A stretch of 35,568 nucleotides of DNA from assembly GCA_003427395.1 (NCBI GenBank), contig BFEA01000713.1, positions 417,891-453,458 of the forward strand. The letters run 5' to 3'. The stretch's first letter is position 1, and every line of letters starts with the position of its first letter. Below, piece after piece: positions 1 to 8,599 of this stretch. This DNA comes from Chara braunii. Its lineage: Eukaryota > Streptophyta > Charophyceae > Charales > Characeae. A program made the translations under genes and the position numbers. Below the pieces are notes generated by a model. That model made no database searches and had not been told where the DNA came from. It was given only the letters and a program-made list of their open reading frames with translations.

Positions 1-90
1 TTTTTTTTTTTTTTTTTTTTTCAGACTGCTCCATCTATTTGTGGGGAGCATCACCTGCTGGAAAACGGATCCAGCGTCCCATAGTAGGGT
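1..90 (-). repeat. A-tailed head repeat, minus-strand copy
   Basis: Read on the minus strand, this is the conserved head of the short retroposed repeat described at 15682-15831: GGGACGCTGGATCCG, then TTCCAGCAGGTG, then CTCCCCAC...AGATGGAGC. It runs almost directly into an A-tract (T-run 1-21). Unlike the fuller copies it lacks the third, variable hairpin, so it is either a short subtype or a tail-deleted copy. The element is cut by the window edge only in its A-tract. Confidence 0.7.
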
Positions 91-223
91 GTACCTCAGA
101 CCTTTTGCTCAGTTGGAGTTCTCTCTGCAATTGCCTCCACAGTTCAGTTTGTAGATTTTGGTCCTGTGTAACGGGGGTGGGCGAATGCCTTGAGCAGCCT
201 TGACCAGCTACCAGAACTGGCTT

Positions 224-599
224 CTGCTTGTTTATCTTATCTTAGTCCAGAAGAAGGCAACTGCCACCCGGGAAACTTTATAGTACTTTACACTCCAGCG
301 GCAGCTTTCGAAACCCTCCATCCTTGGAAGAAGGGGGTGACCGATGACTACGTATTCCAGGGTGTCTCTTCCCCGAAGCGTTTCTCAGCTTCATGTGGTT
401 TGCTATAGACGCTGCTTGTTTATCTTATTAGTCCAGAAGAAGGCAACTGCCACCNGGGAAACTTTATAGTACTTTACACTCCAGCGGCAGCTTTGGAAAC
501 CCTCCATCCTTGGAAGAAGGGGGCGACCGATGACTACGTATTCCAGGGTGTCTCTTCCCCGAAGCGTTTCTCAGCTTCATGTTGTTTGCTATTAGAGGA
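224..599. repeat. 188-bp tandem duplication
   Basis: Two head-to-tail units, 224-411 and 412-599, both starting at CTGCTTGTTTATCTTA, are nearly identical apart from a few substitutions and a small indel near the start. The second unit contains an ambiguous base (N) at position 455. No protein family is recognisable in either unit, and the short ORFs crossing them do not continue. A recent local duplication is the simplest reading; an assembly duplication around the N is possible. Confidence 0.85.
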
Positions 600-829
600 A
601 AAGAGGCTTCAATCTTGGTTCTGCTCATCTTAGTATGCATCTTAGTCATGCTGACTGCTATAGGAGTCAAGCTGCATGCATCAGTGTTAAAGATCTGTTC
701 ATCTGGGTGGGAAGGGAGTTTGTTATTATGACACTTTACGACACACAGAGGCAGGCAGGGAGAGATGTACTATGTAGACACACAGACAGAGATGTTCACA
801 GGCTGGCTGGCAGGCAGGCAGGCAGACAG

Positions 830-839
830 AGATGTAGAC

Positions 840-872
<33 letters not shown>

Positions 873-876
873 GAGC

Positions 877-925
<49 letters not shown>

Positions 926-1168
926 GGAGTTTCATACACCACTCCTTTCCCACGTGTTTAGTCGTGATTTCATCCACAGGCTGATGAATCAGGCTGCACC
1001 TACGTCTCGATTCGATTCAATAGAAATAAAAACCAGACTCCAACGGAAGGCTCCGAGCAAAGGTGGCGGCGCACGCATAACAGCACCCATTCGCTCTGGG
1101 GTCATATCTGCACGTATTTGCTGTTGGTCCACGTTCAATGCATGACATAACAGCCCTTGACAGACAGG

Positions 1169-1212
<44 letters not shown>

Positions 1213-1231
1213 TCCACTGAGAAATAGACAG

Positions 1232-1274
<43 letters not shown>

Positions 1275-1346
1275 TCTACTGAGAAATAGACAGAGATAGA
1301 CAGACAAACAGACAGACAGACAGAAAGAAAGACAGACAGACAGACA
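830..1346. repeat. (CAGA)n microsatellite clusters
   Basis: Long runs of the tetranucleotide CAGA/GACA occupy roughly 843-931 and 1162-1346. Around 1215-1290 a larger unit (GATCTACTGAGAAATAGACA) recurs within the second run. The open frames on both strands here are translations of the repeat (DRQT or CLSV reiterations) and are not genes. Flanking sequence up to about 1750 is rich in degenerate GGCAGGCAGG units of the same origin. Confidence 0.95.
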
Positions 1347-1792
1347 AGGGAGTTCGTTATAATGACAATTTAGTTGAATTACGACAAAGAGGCAGGCAGG
1401 GAGAGATGTACAATGGAGGCACGCATAGACAGAGATGTTCACAGGCTGGCAGAGTCTAGCGGGATACAGGCTGCCTGCAGGTAAGCAGAGGCAGGCTGAT
1501 GGGCAGTGGGCAGACAGCAGAGCAAGCATGCGGACATGTAGGCCCACAGGCAGAAGGGCCAAGATTGGCAGGCAGGCATGTAGGTCAACAGACATATAGG
1601 AAGACGGGTGAAAGGGCGACAGGCCGGCAGGAGCTTGAACGTGGGCAGACAGGTGGGCTGCCAGCGGGCAAGTAGATAAGGAGGCAGGAAGGGAGACAAG
1701 TAGGCAAGCAGGCTGGCTGGCAGGCAGGCAAACAGATTGGTAGGCAGCGACAGACGGGCATACAGAAGCCAGAACGACAGATTAGCAGCTGC

Positions 1793-1832
1793 AGACACAC
1801 ACACACACACCACTTCATGCCTCCCCTTGCAT

Positions 1833-1877
<45 letters not shown>

Positions 1878-2095
1878 CACACACACACACACACACTCGC
1901 GCATATATGAATGTAAGCAGATGAGTTCAAGCGCTGAGATAGACTGGAACCCTGTCCAAACTTGAGGCTTACACTGTTTTCATAGTTATTGCACATTGTG
2001 CCTCAAAGATACTTCTCAACAGTGCAGCCAGGCAGAGGGCCGACAGACCTGCCTAAAATTGTTTTGGGCACCCTAATGCAAATGTGTACATATCC

Positions 2096-2189
<94 letters not shown>

Positions 2190-2194
2190 CACAC
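1793..2194. repeat. (CA)n microsatellites
   Basis: Near-pure CA dinucleotide runs at about 1796-1811, 1832-1894 and 2097-2194, separated by about 200 bp of unique sequence (1895-2096) in which I see no gene. Confidence 0.95.
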
Positions 2195-2223
2195 GCACTT
2201 CATACGTGTAATCCTCGCCCAAT

Positions 2224-2541
2224 AGCAATTTCATCAGAACGTACATATTTTATTGTTTGAACGAAATTGAAACCTCATAAATTGGCCCGATTTAGGTCGA
2301 TATTTTAAGCTCCTAAGGGTACGGCGTTCTGAAAACAAACTACCCCCCTGAATGCCAGCCAAGTCCAGATACATCCTGGACCCCAGCGAAGTCCAGATAC
2401 ATCCAGGGGGTCCGGCGTTTTAAGGATGCCAGACCCTCAAGAACTTGAAATTTTCACCTAAGTAGGGCCAATTTATGACGTTTCAATTTCGTTCAAAAAA
2501 CAAAATATCATTTAAATATGTCCGCTTTTGACGAAATTGCT
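2224..2541. mobile_element. Foldback/MITE-like element with long terminal inverted repeats
   Basis: The left arm (about 2224-2340) reappears inverted at about 2425-2541. Both begin AGCAATTTC and share blocks such as TTTGAACGAAATTGAAAC and TCATAAATTGGCCC, with scattered substitutions. The centre holds a small direct duplication (AGTCCAGATACATCC at about 2361 and 2390). There is no coding capacity, so it would be a non-autonomous element. No clear target-site duplication was found, so the superfamily is not assigned. Confidence 0.8.
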
Positions 2542-2617
2542 GTTACCCCTGGTTAACAGGGGGTGTTATTTTCGGTGAATTTCTCACTAAAACTTTCATA
2601 TTGGCTTAGATTAAAAA

Positions 2618-2630
2618 AAAAAAAAAAATC

Positions 2631-2663
<33 letters not shown>
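2618..2663. repeat. Poly-A / poly-T junction
   Basis: An A-run immediately followed by a T-run of about 30 bases. It looks like two oppositely oriented retroposon tails meeting. The 2664-2838 interval shows no recognisable gene. Confidence 0.6.
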
Positions 2664-2667
<4 letters not shown>

Positions 2668-2838
2668 GACATGTATTATATGTACTTTAGGCTCTTTAGG
2701 GTACATTGTGTATTGAGCTTTTACATATTTAGACTGACAAAGAAAAAGTTGGCAGCTTAGCATTTCATTGAAATCATTGAATGCTTATTTTAAACTCAGA
2801 GAGTGTTTTTGTGTTAGGGTTCTATAATAATAGGGGCT

Positions 2839-3051
2839 CGTTAGACACTCCTCGGGGACGCAAAATCTCCAAGGAATTGTTTGTTCCACCTATCCTCAGG
2901 GATGCAATCGAAGAAAAAAAAACTTTAAACAAGTGAAAACACTCATAAGGAAATTCCTCAGGCAATAATACTTTCCCCAGCCATTTCTTCCTATTGCCCA
3001 AGGGACCTCGCGAGGTCCCTTGGGCACAAGGAATCCGCGTTTCACACAGAG
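2839..3051 (+). repeat. Dispersed repeat with a 30-bp perfect palindrome, copy 1
   Basis: Begins CGTTAGACACTCCTCGGGGA and ends after a palindrome at 2996-3025 whose 15-base halves (GCCCAAGGGACCTCG) are perfectly complementary with no loop. The same layout recurs at 8054-8250, and a shortened, inverted relative lies at 3437-3548. Shared internal words include GTTCCACCT, GTGAAAACAC and AAGGAAATTCC. It is non-coding and its family is unknown. Confidence 0.75.
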
Positions 3052-3160
3052 AAGAGGGCACACGTGTAGAGGTCAATGATGAGAATTTTTAAAAAAAAAA
3101 AAAAAAAAAAGAGGGCACACGCGTAGAGAGACATTACAGCCGAGAATGTGGATCGTGGCG

Positions 3161-3252
3161 TCACCCCTTTTTTTTTTTTTTTTTTTTTTCCTGGGGCCAA
3201 TACCCAGTTTAGGCTTTTAAATTTTACTGGAAACCGGGTCCAGTGTCCCATG
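3161..3252 (-). repeat. A-tailed head repeat, minus strand, CCCAG-hairpin subtype
   Basis: On the minus strand: GGGACACTGGACCCGG, TTTCCAGT, then a short hairpin (CTGGG/CCCAG-type, loop TATTGG), then an A-tract (T-run about 3169-3189). The first hairpin of the head is ACTGGA...TCCAGT here versus GCTGGA...TCCAGC in other copies, a paired change. A second A/T tract lies just upstream at 3090-3109. Confidence 0.65.
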
Positions 3253-3436
3253 TACAGCGACTTCAACCGAAGGAGGAAAATCGCAACTGGACTAACAAAT
3301 TCCAAAACCAGAAATAAGAGAGGCAACCACTAAGCAAACTAATCAGTTGTTCTGCTATTCTGACTGGGAGCATTACCCAGCTTCGCGACACCCTATTGGC
3401 TGAAGGCTTGCTTTTCTGACATCGCTCTTAGGGAAT

Positions 3437-3548
3437 GTCCTCGGGCGACGTCCCCGAGGACAGGTGGAACGACGGCCCAAATTTCCTTTTGAACCACTAG
3501 GAATTTTTCCTATTGCCCTTTGGGGATTTCAAAAGGAGTGTCTAACGA
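3437..3548 (-). repeat. Dispersed repeat, inverted shortened copy
   Basis: The reverse complement starts CGTTAGACACTCC like the copies at 2839 and 8054 and includes GTTCCACCTGTCCTCGGGGA. Its terminal hairpin differs: GTCCTCGGG/CCCGAGGAC instead of the GGGACCT palindrome. It is an internally deleted or divergent family member. Confidence 0.65.
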
Positions 3549-3582
3549 CGCCTATAGTGTTTTGGGGTTCTATAATACTGTT

Positions 3583-3848
3583 TTAGGGTTCTATAGTGTT
3601 TTTGTGCTTGTTTTTTAACCTGTTTGGTTTCCTGATGTTTGTACTATGAGTCCATATCCATCTAACTAGAAAGAAAGTTTTCCACTGTGTCGCTTGCGTT
3701 GACGCGGCGAAAACAGAGAATTTTCGGTCCTCTGTTAACCCCGTCTCGTCATCCTTGCGCGGGGGCCATGCGAATCCTCTCTGTATCTTTCTTTCGGGCT
3801 TTTCATGGATCCCCTGATGGACAGGATCTCTTCCGTTGTCAACATTCA
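3583..3848. other. No recognised feature
   Basis: Mixed-composition sequence with no coding signal I can support. A minus-strand open frame of 100 codons crosses it but shows no recognisable domain. Confidence 0.4.
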
Positions 3849-4020
3849 GGGCATACCCACATTTAGGGCATACCCACACTAGCACTTTTCTACATGTGTT
3901 TTTGACGGCGATTGCGGACGGACCAGGATGAATCTGACTACTGCAGTCATGTCCAGAGCTGAGTCGAAACAGGCCCGAGTATGACTGTTTCGACTCAGCT
4001 CTGGAAATGTGGGTATGCCC
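3849..4020. repeat. Nested perfect inverted repeats (foldback)
   Basis: An outer perfect 16-bp inverted repeat (3849-3864 GGGCATACCCACATTT; 4005-4020 its complement) encloses an inner perfect 20-bp inverted repeat (3953-3972 and 3985-4004) with a 12-base loop. A third copy of AGGGCATACCCAC follows the left outer arm at 3865. The whole 172-bp unit could extrude as a cruciform or fold as RNA. No genes lie inside. Confidence 0.85.
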
Positions 4021-4058
4021 TTAGAAGTGTTATTTAGCCACAAGGCGGAGGGGTCCTC

Positions 4059-4065
4059 TTTTTTT

Positions 4066-4096
<31 letters not shown>

Positions 4097-4232
4097 CAAC
4101 CTGAAAGTGGCCTGGGGCCATCCCCAGGTTGGCTTGTGCTGAAAACCGGGTTCAGCATCCCTTAAAAAAACCAAGTTTGCCTCAAAGCCTACGGCGTCAA
4201 ACTCTTTGCTGGAAACCGGGTCCAGCGCCCCA
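4059..4232 (-). repeat. Two A-tailed head repeats, minus strand
   Basis: From the T-rich run (about 4059-4096), the minus strand reads, upstream to downstream, GGGATGCTGAACCCGG, TTTTCAGC, then a hairpin CCTGGGG-ATGG-CCCCAGG, then the A-tract. The head hairpin is GCTGAA/TTCAGC, a paired change from GCTGGA/TCCAGC. A second, partial head (CTGGAAACCGGGTCCAG on the plus strand) lies at about 4211-4228. Confidence 0.7.
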
Positions 4233-4254
4233 TTCAACAGCACACTTACATCAC

Positions 4255-4386
4255 ACATGCATCACATCGGGGATTGTTTTACATACACACAGTGATACTG
4301 TGGATCAGATGCATAGGAACACATGCATCACATCGGGGATTGTTTTACATACACACAGTGATACTGTGGATCAGATGCATAGGAAC
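4255..4386. repeat. 66-bp tandem duplication
   Basis: Two essentially identical units, 4255-4320 and 4321-4386, each beginning ACATGCATCACATCGGGG and containing the small palindrome CACAGTGATACTGTG. No coding role is seen. Confidence 0.9.
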
Positions 4387-4398
4387 AAAGGGTAGCTG

Positions 4399-4641
4399 CA
4401 CCTGATTTCCAGCAGACACTTTCACATCTTCATATAGGGACGCTGGACCCGATTTCCAGCAGATACGCTCTCACCATTGTACAGGGACGCTGGACCCGAT
4501 TTCCAGCAGGTGTAGCTCCCCACCAATAGATGGAGCCTTCGACGTTGGGATCTACTTATCGGGGATGCTCTTATCACCTCGATAAGTAGGTTTTTTTCCC
4601 ATATACGAAGTTAAAAAAAAAATAATAATAATAATAATAAT
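4399..4641 (+). repeat. Three tandem heads plus full A-tailed hairpin repeat
   Basis: Three successive head units start at about 4399 (partial), 4438 and 4494, spaced about 50 bp (GGGACGCTGGACCCGATTTC). The last continues through CTCCCCACCAATAGATGGAG into a long imperfect hairpin. Its core stem is 4552-4561 pairing with 4580-4589 (CTACTTATCG/CGATAAGTAG); the outer segments TGGGA/TCCCA and CTTCG/CGAAG also pair. The loop is CTCTTAT followed by CACCTC. It ends in an A-run passing into (TAA)n. The multimeric head suggests internal tandem amplification. Confidence 0.75.
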
Positions 4642-4801
4642 AATTCCGGCAAATGGTCCCATACGACGAACAGAGAGACAACAGCTTGAATTTATCGTAA
4701 CAACAAGGAAAAAAAAAAAAAAAAAAAAACTTTTTTCAAGTTTTTGAGAAAACCAGTACCTGGGACCATGTGGAGTCCCACATACACCAGTTTAGTTGCA
4801 T

Positions 4802-4897
4802 TACCCTCTTCACCAGAGTAGAACACGAACACCCCCGGTCATTATAGATGACTGAAAGGTGCCCGAAATACAGCTAGCTATAATGACTGGGCGTTCT
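4802..4897. mobile_element. Palindromic TA-MITE, truncated copy
   Basis: Starts at TA (4802-4803) with CCCTCTTCACC, contains CCCGGTCATTATAG and the partly complementary CTATAATGACTGGGCGTTCT, then breaks off in a T-rich run. It resembles the complete palindromes at 33177-33280 and 6583-6689 but lacks the right terminus. Confidence 0.65.
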
Positions 4898-5079
4898 TTT
4901 TTTCCGTTTCTTTTCTTTTATTTTTCTAAAGAGGGTTCCCTTTATCAAGTTTATTATTAGGGCCCTGTGCCCAAGGCAAAAATACAATCGAAAACAAACG
5001 ACTTGGCGTTCTGTTGGGGTGAAGACAGTAAATGCGTTTTGGGAAATTTGGGGGGAATAAAAAGAACAAAACACGAAAT

Positions 5080-5905
5080 TGACTGGCACCGTGACAAATT
5101 CGAAAAAAAAATCTTACCCCCAATTTGAAAAATCGCTCCCACGAATTGACGGCCAAGCCGCCAAGGTCCATTTTCGACAAAAGCCTGGACCCCACAGGAA
5201 TGCAGCAAGGAAAACTTTTGCCGCTGAATTGTTTCCGGGAGCCCACATAGCCCGGAAAAGTCTGTGGAAAAGTTTTGTGTTTTTTGTGGAAGTGTTCCGA
5301 GGGGGCCCACACGCCACGCTTTGTGGGCTGGAAAAGTGCGGAATTGTGTTTCCACATGGTCTGCGGCGTGGAAAAGTTCTGCGGGAGGGATTTCGGCCGC
5401 AATTTTGTGTCGACTCTCGAACGTTGGGGGTGGAGGCATCCCGAAGGTTTCCGAGATGTCGGCCACAGGCCAGACTTCAGGATGTCCACCGAACCGGCTC
5501 ATTTCCACAGCCACAAACTCCACCCACCCCCAACGAATGCAGTGGCGCCGTTCGATTCCCGATTCGTCGATCGCCGGTCGCCCAAACGCCGCCCAGAGTC
5601 GCCCTGTGCCGGACCATGCTGGTTCCTACGCTCCACGGCCGGTCACTAGGACAAACCAGCAGTTTCCATTTCGGGACGCTTGGCAGCCACGTTTCCTATT
5701 ACGGTAAAAATTTTCAACATTTGCCGCAAAACTCCCTCCGCTGTGAAGTCCCCGCAGAAAGCTTTCCAGACTTTCCAAAACTCTTCCGACGACCGTTCTG
5801 CGGAAACGTCTTTTCCGAAGGAATTCCTGTGGGGTCCAGGCCAAAGTGGCCCAAAATCGCAGAGGTCGACGGGTTGGCGGTGTCGAAAACGGCGTGTGTT
5901 TTAAT
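5080..5905. repeat. Large divergent foldback-like region with open frames
   Basis: A perfect 19-bp inverted repeat (GCCTGGACCCCACAGGAAT at 5183-5201; complement at 5823-5841) brackets about 620 bp, with weaker inverted similarity outside it. TGGAAAAGT recurs several times. Open frames of 124-278 codons run on both strands, but they are mutually overlapping, rich in Pro/Arg/Ser and contain no recognisable motif. I regard them as by-products of a stop-poor composition. A real ORF (5079-5915, plus strand) cannot be excluded. Confidence 0.5.
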
Positions 5906-5935
5906 CCACCAATAGGGATAAGGGCCTTGTTGCAC

Positions 5936-6000
5936 TACTCGGCATACGCCAAGTTTGGCGAGGAGGCGCCTGGTTGCACTTACTGGCCAAACTTGGCGAA
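5936..6000. repeat. Hairpin with CGCCAAGTTTGG arms
   Basis: CGCCAAGTTTGGCG (5947-5960, itself palindromic) is followed by its inverted partner CCAAACTTGGCG (5987-5998). TTGCACTACT and TTGCACTTACT precede each as an imperfect direct repeat. Confidence 0.65.
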
Positions 6001-6269
6001 TGAATGAAAAATATGTCAGACTGCTCGCCACAGCGGGGGAGTGTTTTTGGTTTCCCCGCCTGTGCACGGCGGTTTGTGGAGGGTGGTGGTCCTCGGACCT
6101 CTCCACAAAACAACTTTCTGAAGAGTGCAGGGGCCTTCAGGAGTAGACATCAGGTAGACAAAAATTTGTAACTTTTCTGTAGAAGAAATATAGTGGCGAG
6201 TAAGTGCAACGGCCTCGAGTTCGACACGATTCGCATTTTTTTCACTCCACACACATCCGCCATGAATTG

Positions 6270-6372
6270 TGACGGATGGCGAGTGGCGCAACTAGGCCCT
6301 AAGACACTCAGGTTCGAATCGAGGAACTGTCAGATGAACTGAATAAAATTCATTCTGAATTACCTGGGGCCA
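6270..6372 (+). repeat. tRNA-like SINE fragment
   Basis: A box-A-like TGGCGAGTGGC (about 6277-6287) and a box-B-like GGTTCGAATC (6311-6320) resemble the internal RNA polymerase III promoter of tRNA genes. The downstream tail TTCTGAATTACCTG is shared with the tRNA-like element at 31515-31720. It cannot form a full cloverleaf, so it is a tRNA-derived SINE remnant and not a tRNA gene. Confidence 0.55.
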
Positions 6373-6580
6373 GTCGGTTCAATGATGATATCTCTCCCCT
6401 CGACCCCTCAGCCCCCTCCCCACCCACGCACACAAAAAAAAAAAAAAAACAGCGCACTGCGAAGTAGATGCATCAGAGTAATCTGTCATTGGGTGTCCTT
6501 ACCTATCAGTCAGACTCACAGATCAATCACCGGCACTCCCGCTTCAGACAACTAGCAGATGACCTGGGGCGAGGTCCCAC

Positions 6581-6691
6581 TACCTTCTTCCCCCGTATAC
6601 AAGGTACGGTCATTATAGCTGAATGTGGCCTATCTTTCAGTCTAAAAACACGGCTATAATTACCATACATTGTATTCGGGGGAAGAAGGTA
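6581..6691. mobile_element. Palindromic TA-MITE, complete
   Basis: A 107-bp palindrome (6583-6689) flanked by TA on both sides. Termini are CCTTCTTCCCCC and GGGGGAAGAAGG, with inner arms containing GGTCATTATAGC and GCTATAATTACC. It has no ORF. TA target duplication and short length match Stowaway-type MITEs of the Tc1/mariner superfamily, although the near-full-length palindrome is extreme. Confidence 0.85.
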
Positions 6692-6908
6692 GCAAAGAGA
6701 TTTGGATTAACCCCTGAATCTGGAGGTGTCTGTGGAGAGGGGGACAATATCGCCATGGATCTGCTTTCCTGCATCTCTCCATAAATGATATCCAGACTCA
6801 GGCGGTTGAACCTATCCTCTTCCAAATTGGTGGTGGAACCTTGCAGTAGTCATCCCACTTCATATGCAACCACTTTCCCTAAAGGATCATAGAACCCACC
6901 CACCGAAA

Positions 6909-6981
6909 GGGGGGGGGGGGGGGGGGGACAATGCTCCAATCTATTCGCGGGGAGCCGCGCACGTGCTGGGAACCGGGCTTA
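6909..6981 (-). repeat. Head repeat with a homopolymer-C tail
   Basis: On the minus strand the head (GGTTCCCAGCACGTG then CTCCCCGCGAATAGATTGGA) runs into a C-tract (G-run 6909-6927 on the plus strand) where other copies have an A-tract. The left half of the first head hairpin is degraded. Either a different tail, a chance insertion next to a G-run, or an assembly problem. Confidence 0.55.
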
Positions 6982-7057
6982 TCGAAAGGTGATCACTGGC
7001 TATGTAGTCATTTAAATCTCCTTCTGTTGGGGTAACTTCGGCGCAGTCACAAAAAAA

Positions 7058-7296
7058 AAACAGTTTGAAAATGCACTTCAACACACCCCCACGAGACCCC
7101 ACCGGACCCGAAACCTGGGTTATATACATTCACCATAATTTACTGGCCCTTTTGCCTCGACAAGTGCATTTTCAAACTCAAACCCTGACCGCACTGTAGT
7201 TTTCTCCTTTCTTTATTTCAGGCCCTTTGCCTCAAGAGTGCATTTTCAAACTCAAACCTTGTCTACACCGTAGTTTTCGCCTTTCTTTATTATTAC
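7058..7296. repeat. 76-bp tandem duplication with an inverted partial copy
   Basis: Two direct units start at 7145 and 7221 (GGCCCTTTTGCCTC..., sharing GTGCATTTTCAAACTCAAAC). The complement of AAGTGCATTTTCAAAC lies upstream at about 7062-7077, so the three copies can pair as alternative hairpins. Confidence 0.75.
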
Positions 7297-7420
7297 CCAG
7301 TGTGGCTGGGGCCTATTGGGATCCCAGCTTTTTTTTATTTTTTTTAATAAATGGGAATTTTCTTGGGCTCTGAGCGGGAGTGGTGGGTTTAAAAACCAAA
7401 ACAAATGCTACTAAGCCGCC

Positions 7421-7493
7421 TTGCCTGGAGTCCACATAATGCGCGACTGGGTACGTACTTATGTATCCCGGTCATTATGTGAGTCCCAGGGAA
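7421..7493. repeat. 73-bp palindrome
   Basis: Arms TTGCCTGGAGTCCACATAAT and CATTATGTGAGTCCCAGGGA are complementary with few mismatches, and pairing continues inward (GACTGGGTACGTA against TATGTATCCCGGTC). The GGTCATTATG core echoes the TA-MITE family, but the ends differ and no TA duplication is seen. A small MITE-like foldback. Confidence 0.7.
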
Positions 7494-7675
7494 GGAAGTG
7501 GCGGATGACAGCCCTGGTGCCTCCTTAGCCCCCTTCTGTATCGTGCCTCGGTCGGCAGGGGAAATAGGCTGAAAGCCTGAAACCTCCTTCTCGTCTAAAT
7601 GTTTATACAGTTGTACTTGATTTCTGCTTGCCGGTGATAAATAACCTGACTGATGCCTCCCAGAATAGATGGGGC

Positions 7676-8053
7676 TTGTGTTGTTTTTGAAAAAAAAAAG
7701 AAAAAGAAAAAAAGGTTCAGGGTAGCTCGGGACATCTGTTAAAAAATTGGAAGGATACACAGTAGATTAGTGTGGCCCCTCTGTGCAAGTATGGCTCACA
7801 TAAATTGAGAGAAAAAAATACTTCGGCAATATTTTGCAAGACATAGGGTCTGGCTCCACTACTCTCCAGAGTCTCCACTCTACAATTTTCTACAATTTTC
7901 TAGGTTCTAGAGTGCTCCGTCGAGCTCACGATTTGGCTCCGAATTTGTAGAGTCCACCTTGGGCAGACAAAATGCTGATGACGGGGTGTCTTGGACTTCT
8001 GATGTGACGAACTGGAGAGCCCTTGGATAGTCGGCGTTGTAGAGTTAGGGCGT
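7676..8053. other. No recognised feature
   Basis: Apart from an A-rich tract at 7690-7713 and the local repeat CTACAATTTTC (about 7881 and 7892), I see no gene or element I can name. Confidence 0.4.
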
Positions 8054-8250
8054 CGTTAGACACTCCTCGGGGACGTGAAATCCACAAGGACGCGCTCGTT
8101 CCACCTGTCCTTGGGGACGAAATTGAAAACGAAATGTGAAAACACCACAAGGAAAATTCCTTGTGGCATCCTTGTGGCCCCGGCCAAAATTCCCTTATCC
8201 CCAAGGGACCTAGTGAGGTCCCTTGGAGCTCGAGGAACCGTGATTCACGG
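8054..8250 (+). repeat. Dispersed repeat with terminal palindrome, copy 2
   Basis: Matches 2839-3051: CGTTAGACACTCCTCGGGGA start, GTTCCACCTGTCCT, GTGAAAACACC, and a near-perfect terminal palindrome at 8201-8226 (CCAAGGGACCTAG against TGAGGTCCCTTGG). The two copies are in the same orientation, about 5.2 kb apart. Confidence 0.75.
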
Positions 8251-8599
8251 AGTGGTGAAGACATGCGTCGACGGAGAGTTTTGGTTCTTGGGTGGTCCAG
8301 ATGTGGTCCAGCGGTGCTAGCACGGACATCCCCGCCCTCCAACGTCTGCGCAGTCCCCCAACGGCTACTGTTGGCGGTGGGCCTCCATCGGGTGGCGTCG
8401 TCGTTTTAGGCCGGCATCAACGGTCTGGAAAATATTTTTTTCCTGGCAGCGCCTTCTGTCCGTCCACGGAAGAGGTTTCTGCGTCGTATTCCCATGCATG
8501 TCGTCACATGCTGCACGTCCAACAAGACTCTTGCGTTCTCCGCCATCGTGTGCTAGACGTCCGACAACAGACATGGCATTGTTGCCCTCTCCACCGTGC

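Noticed and set aside
635-1595. Long open frames rich in DRQT or CLSV
   Set aside because: They are translations of CAGA/GACA microsatellites with mirror frames on the other strand.
1439-2225. CVCV and HTHT frames
   Set aside because: Translations of CA/TG dinucleotide repeats.
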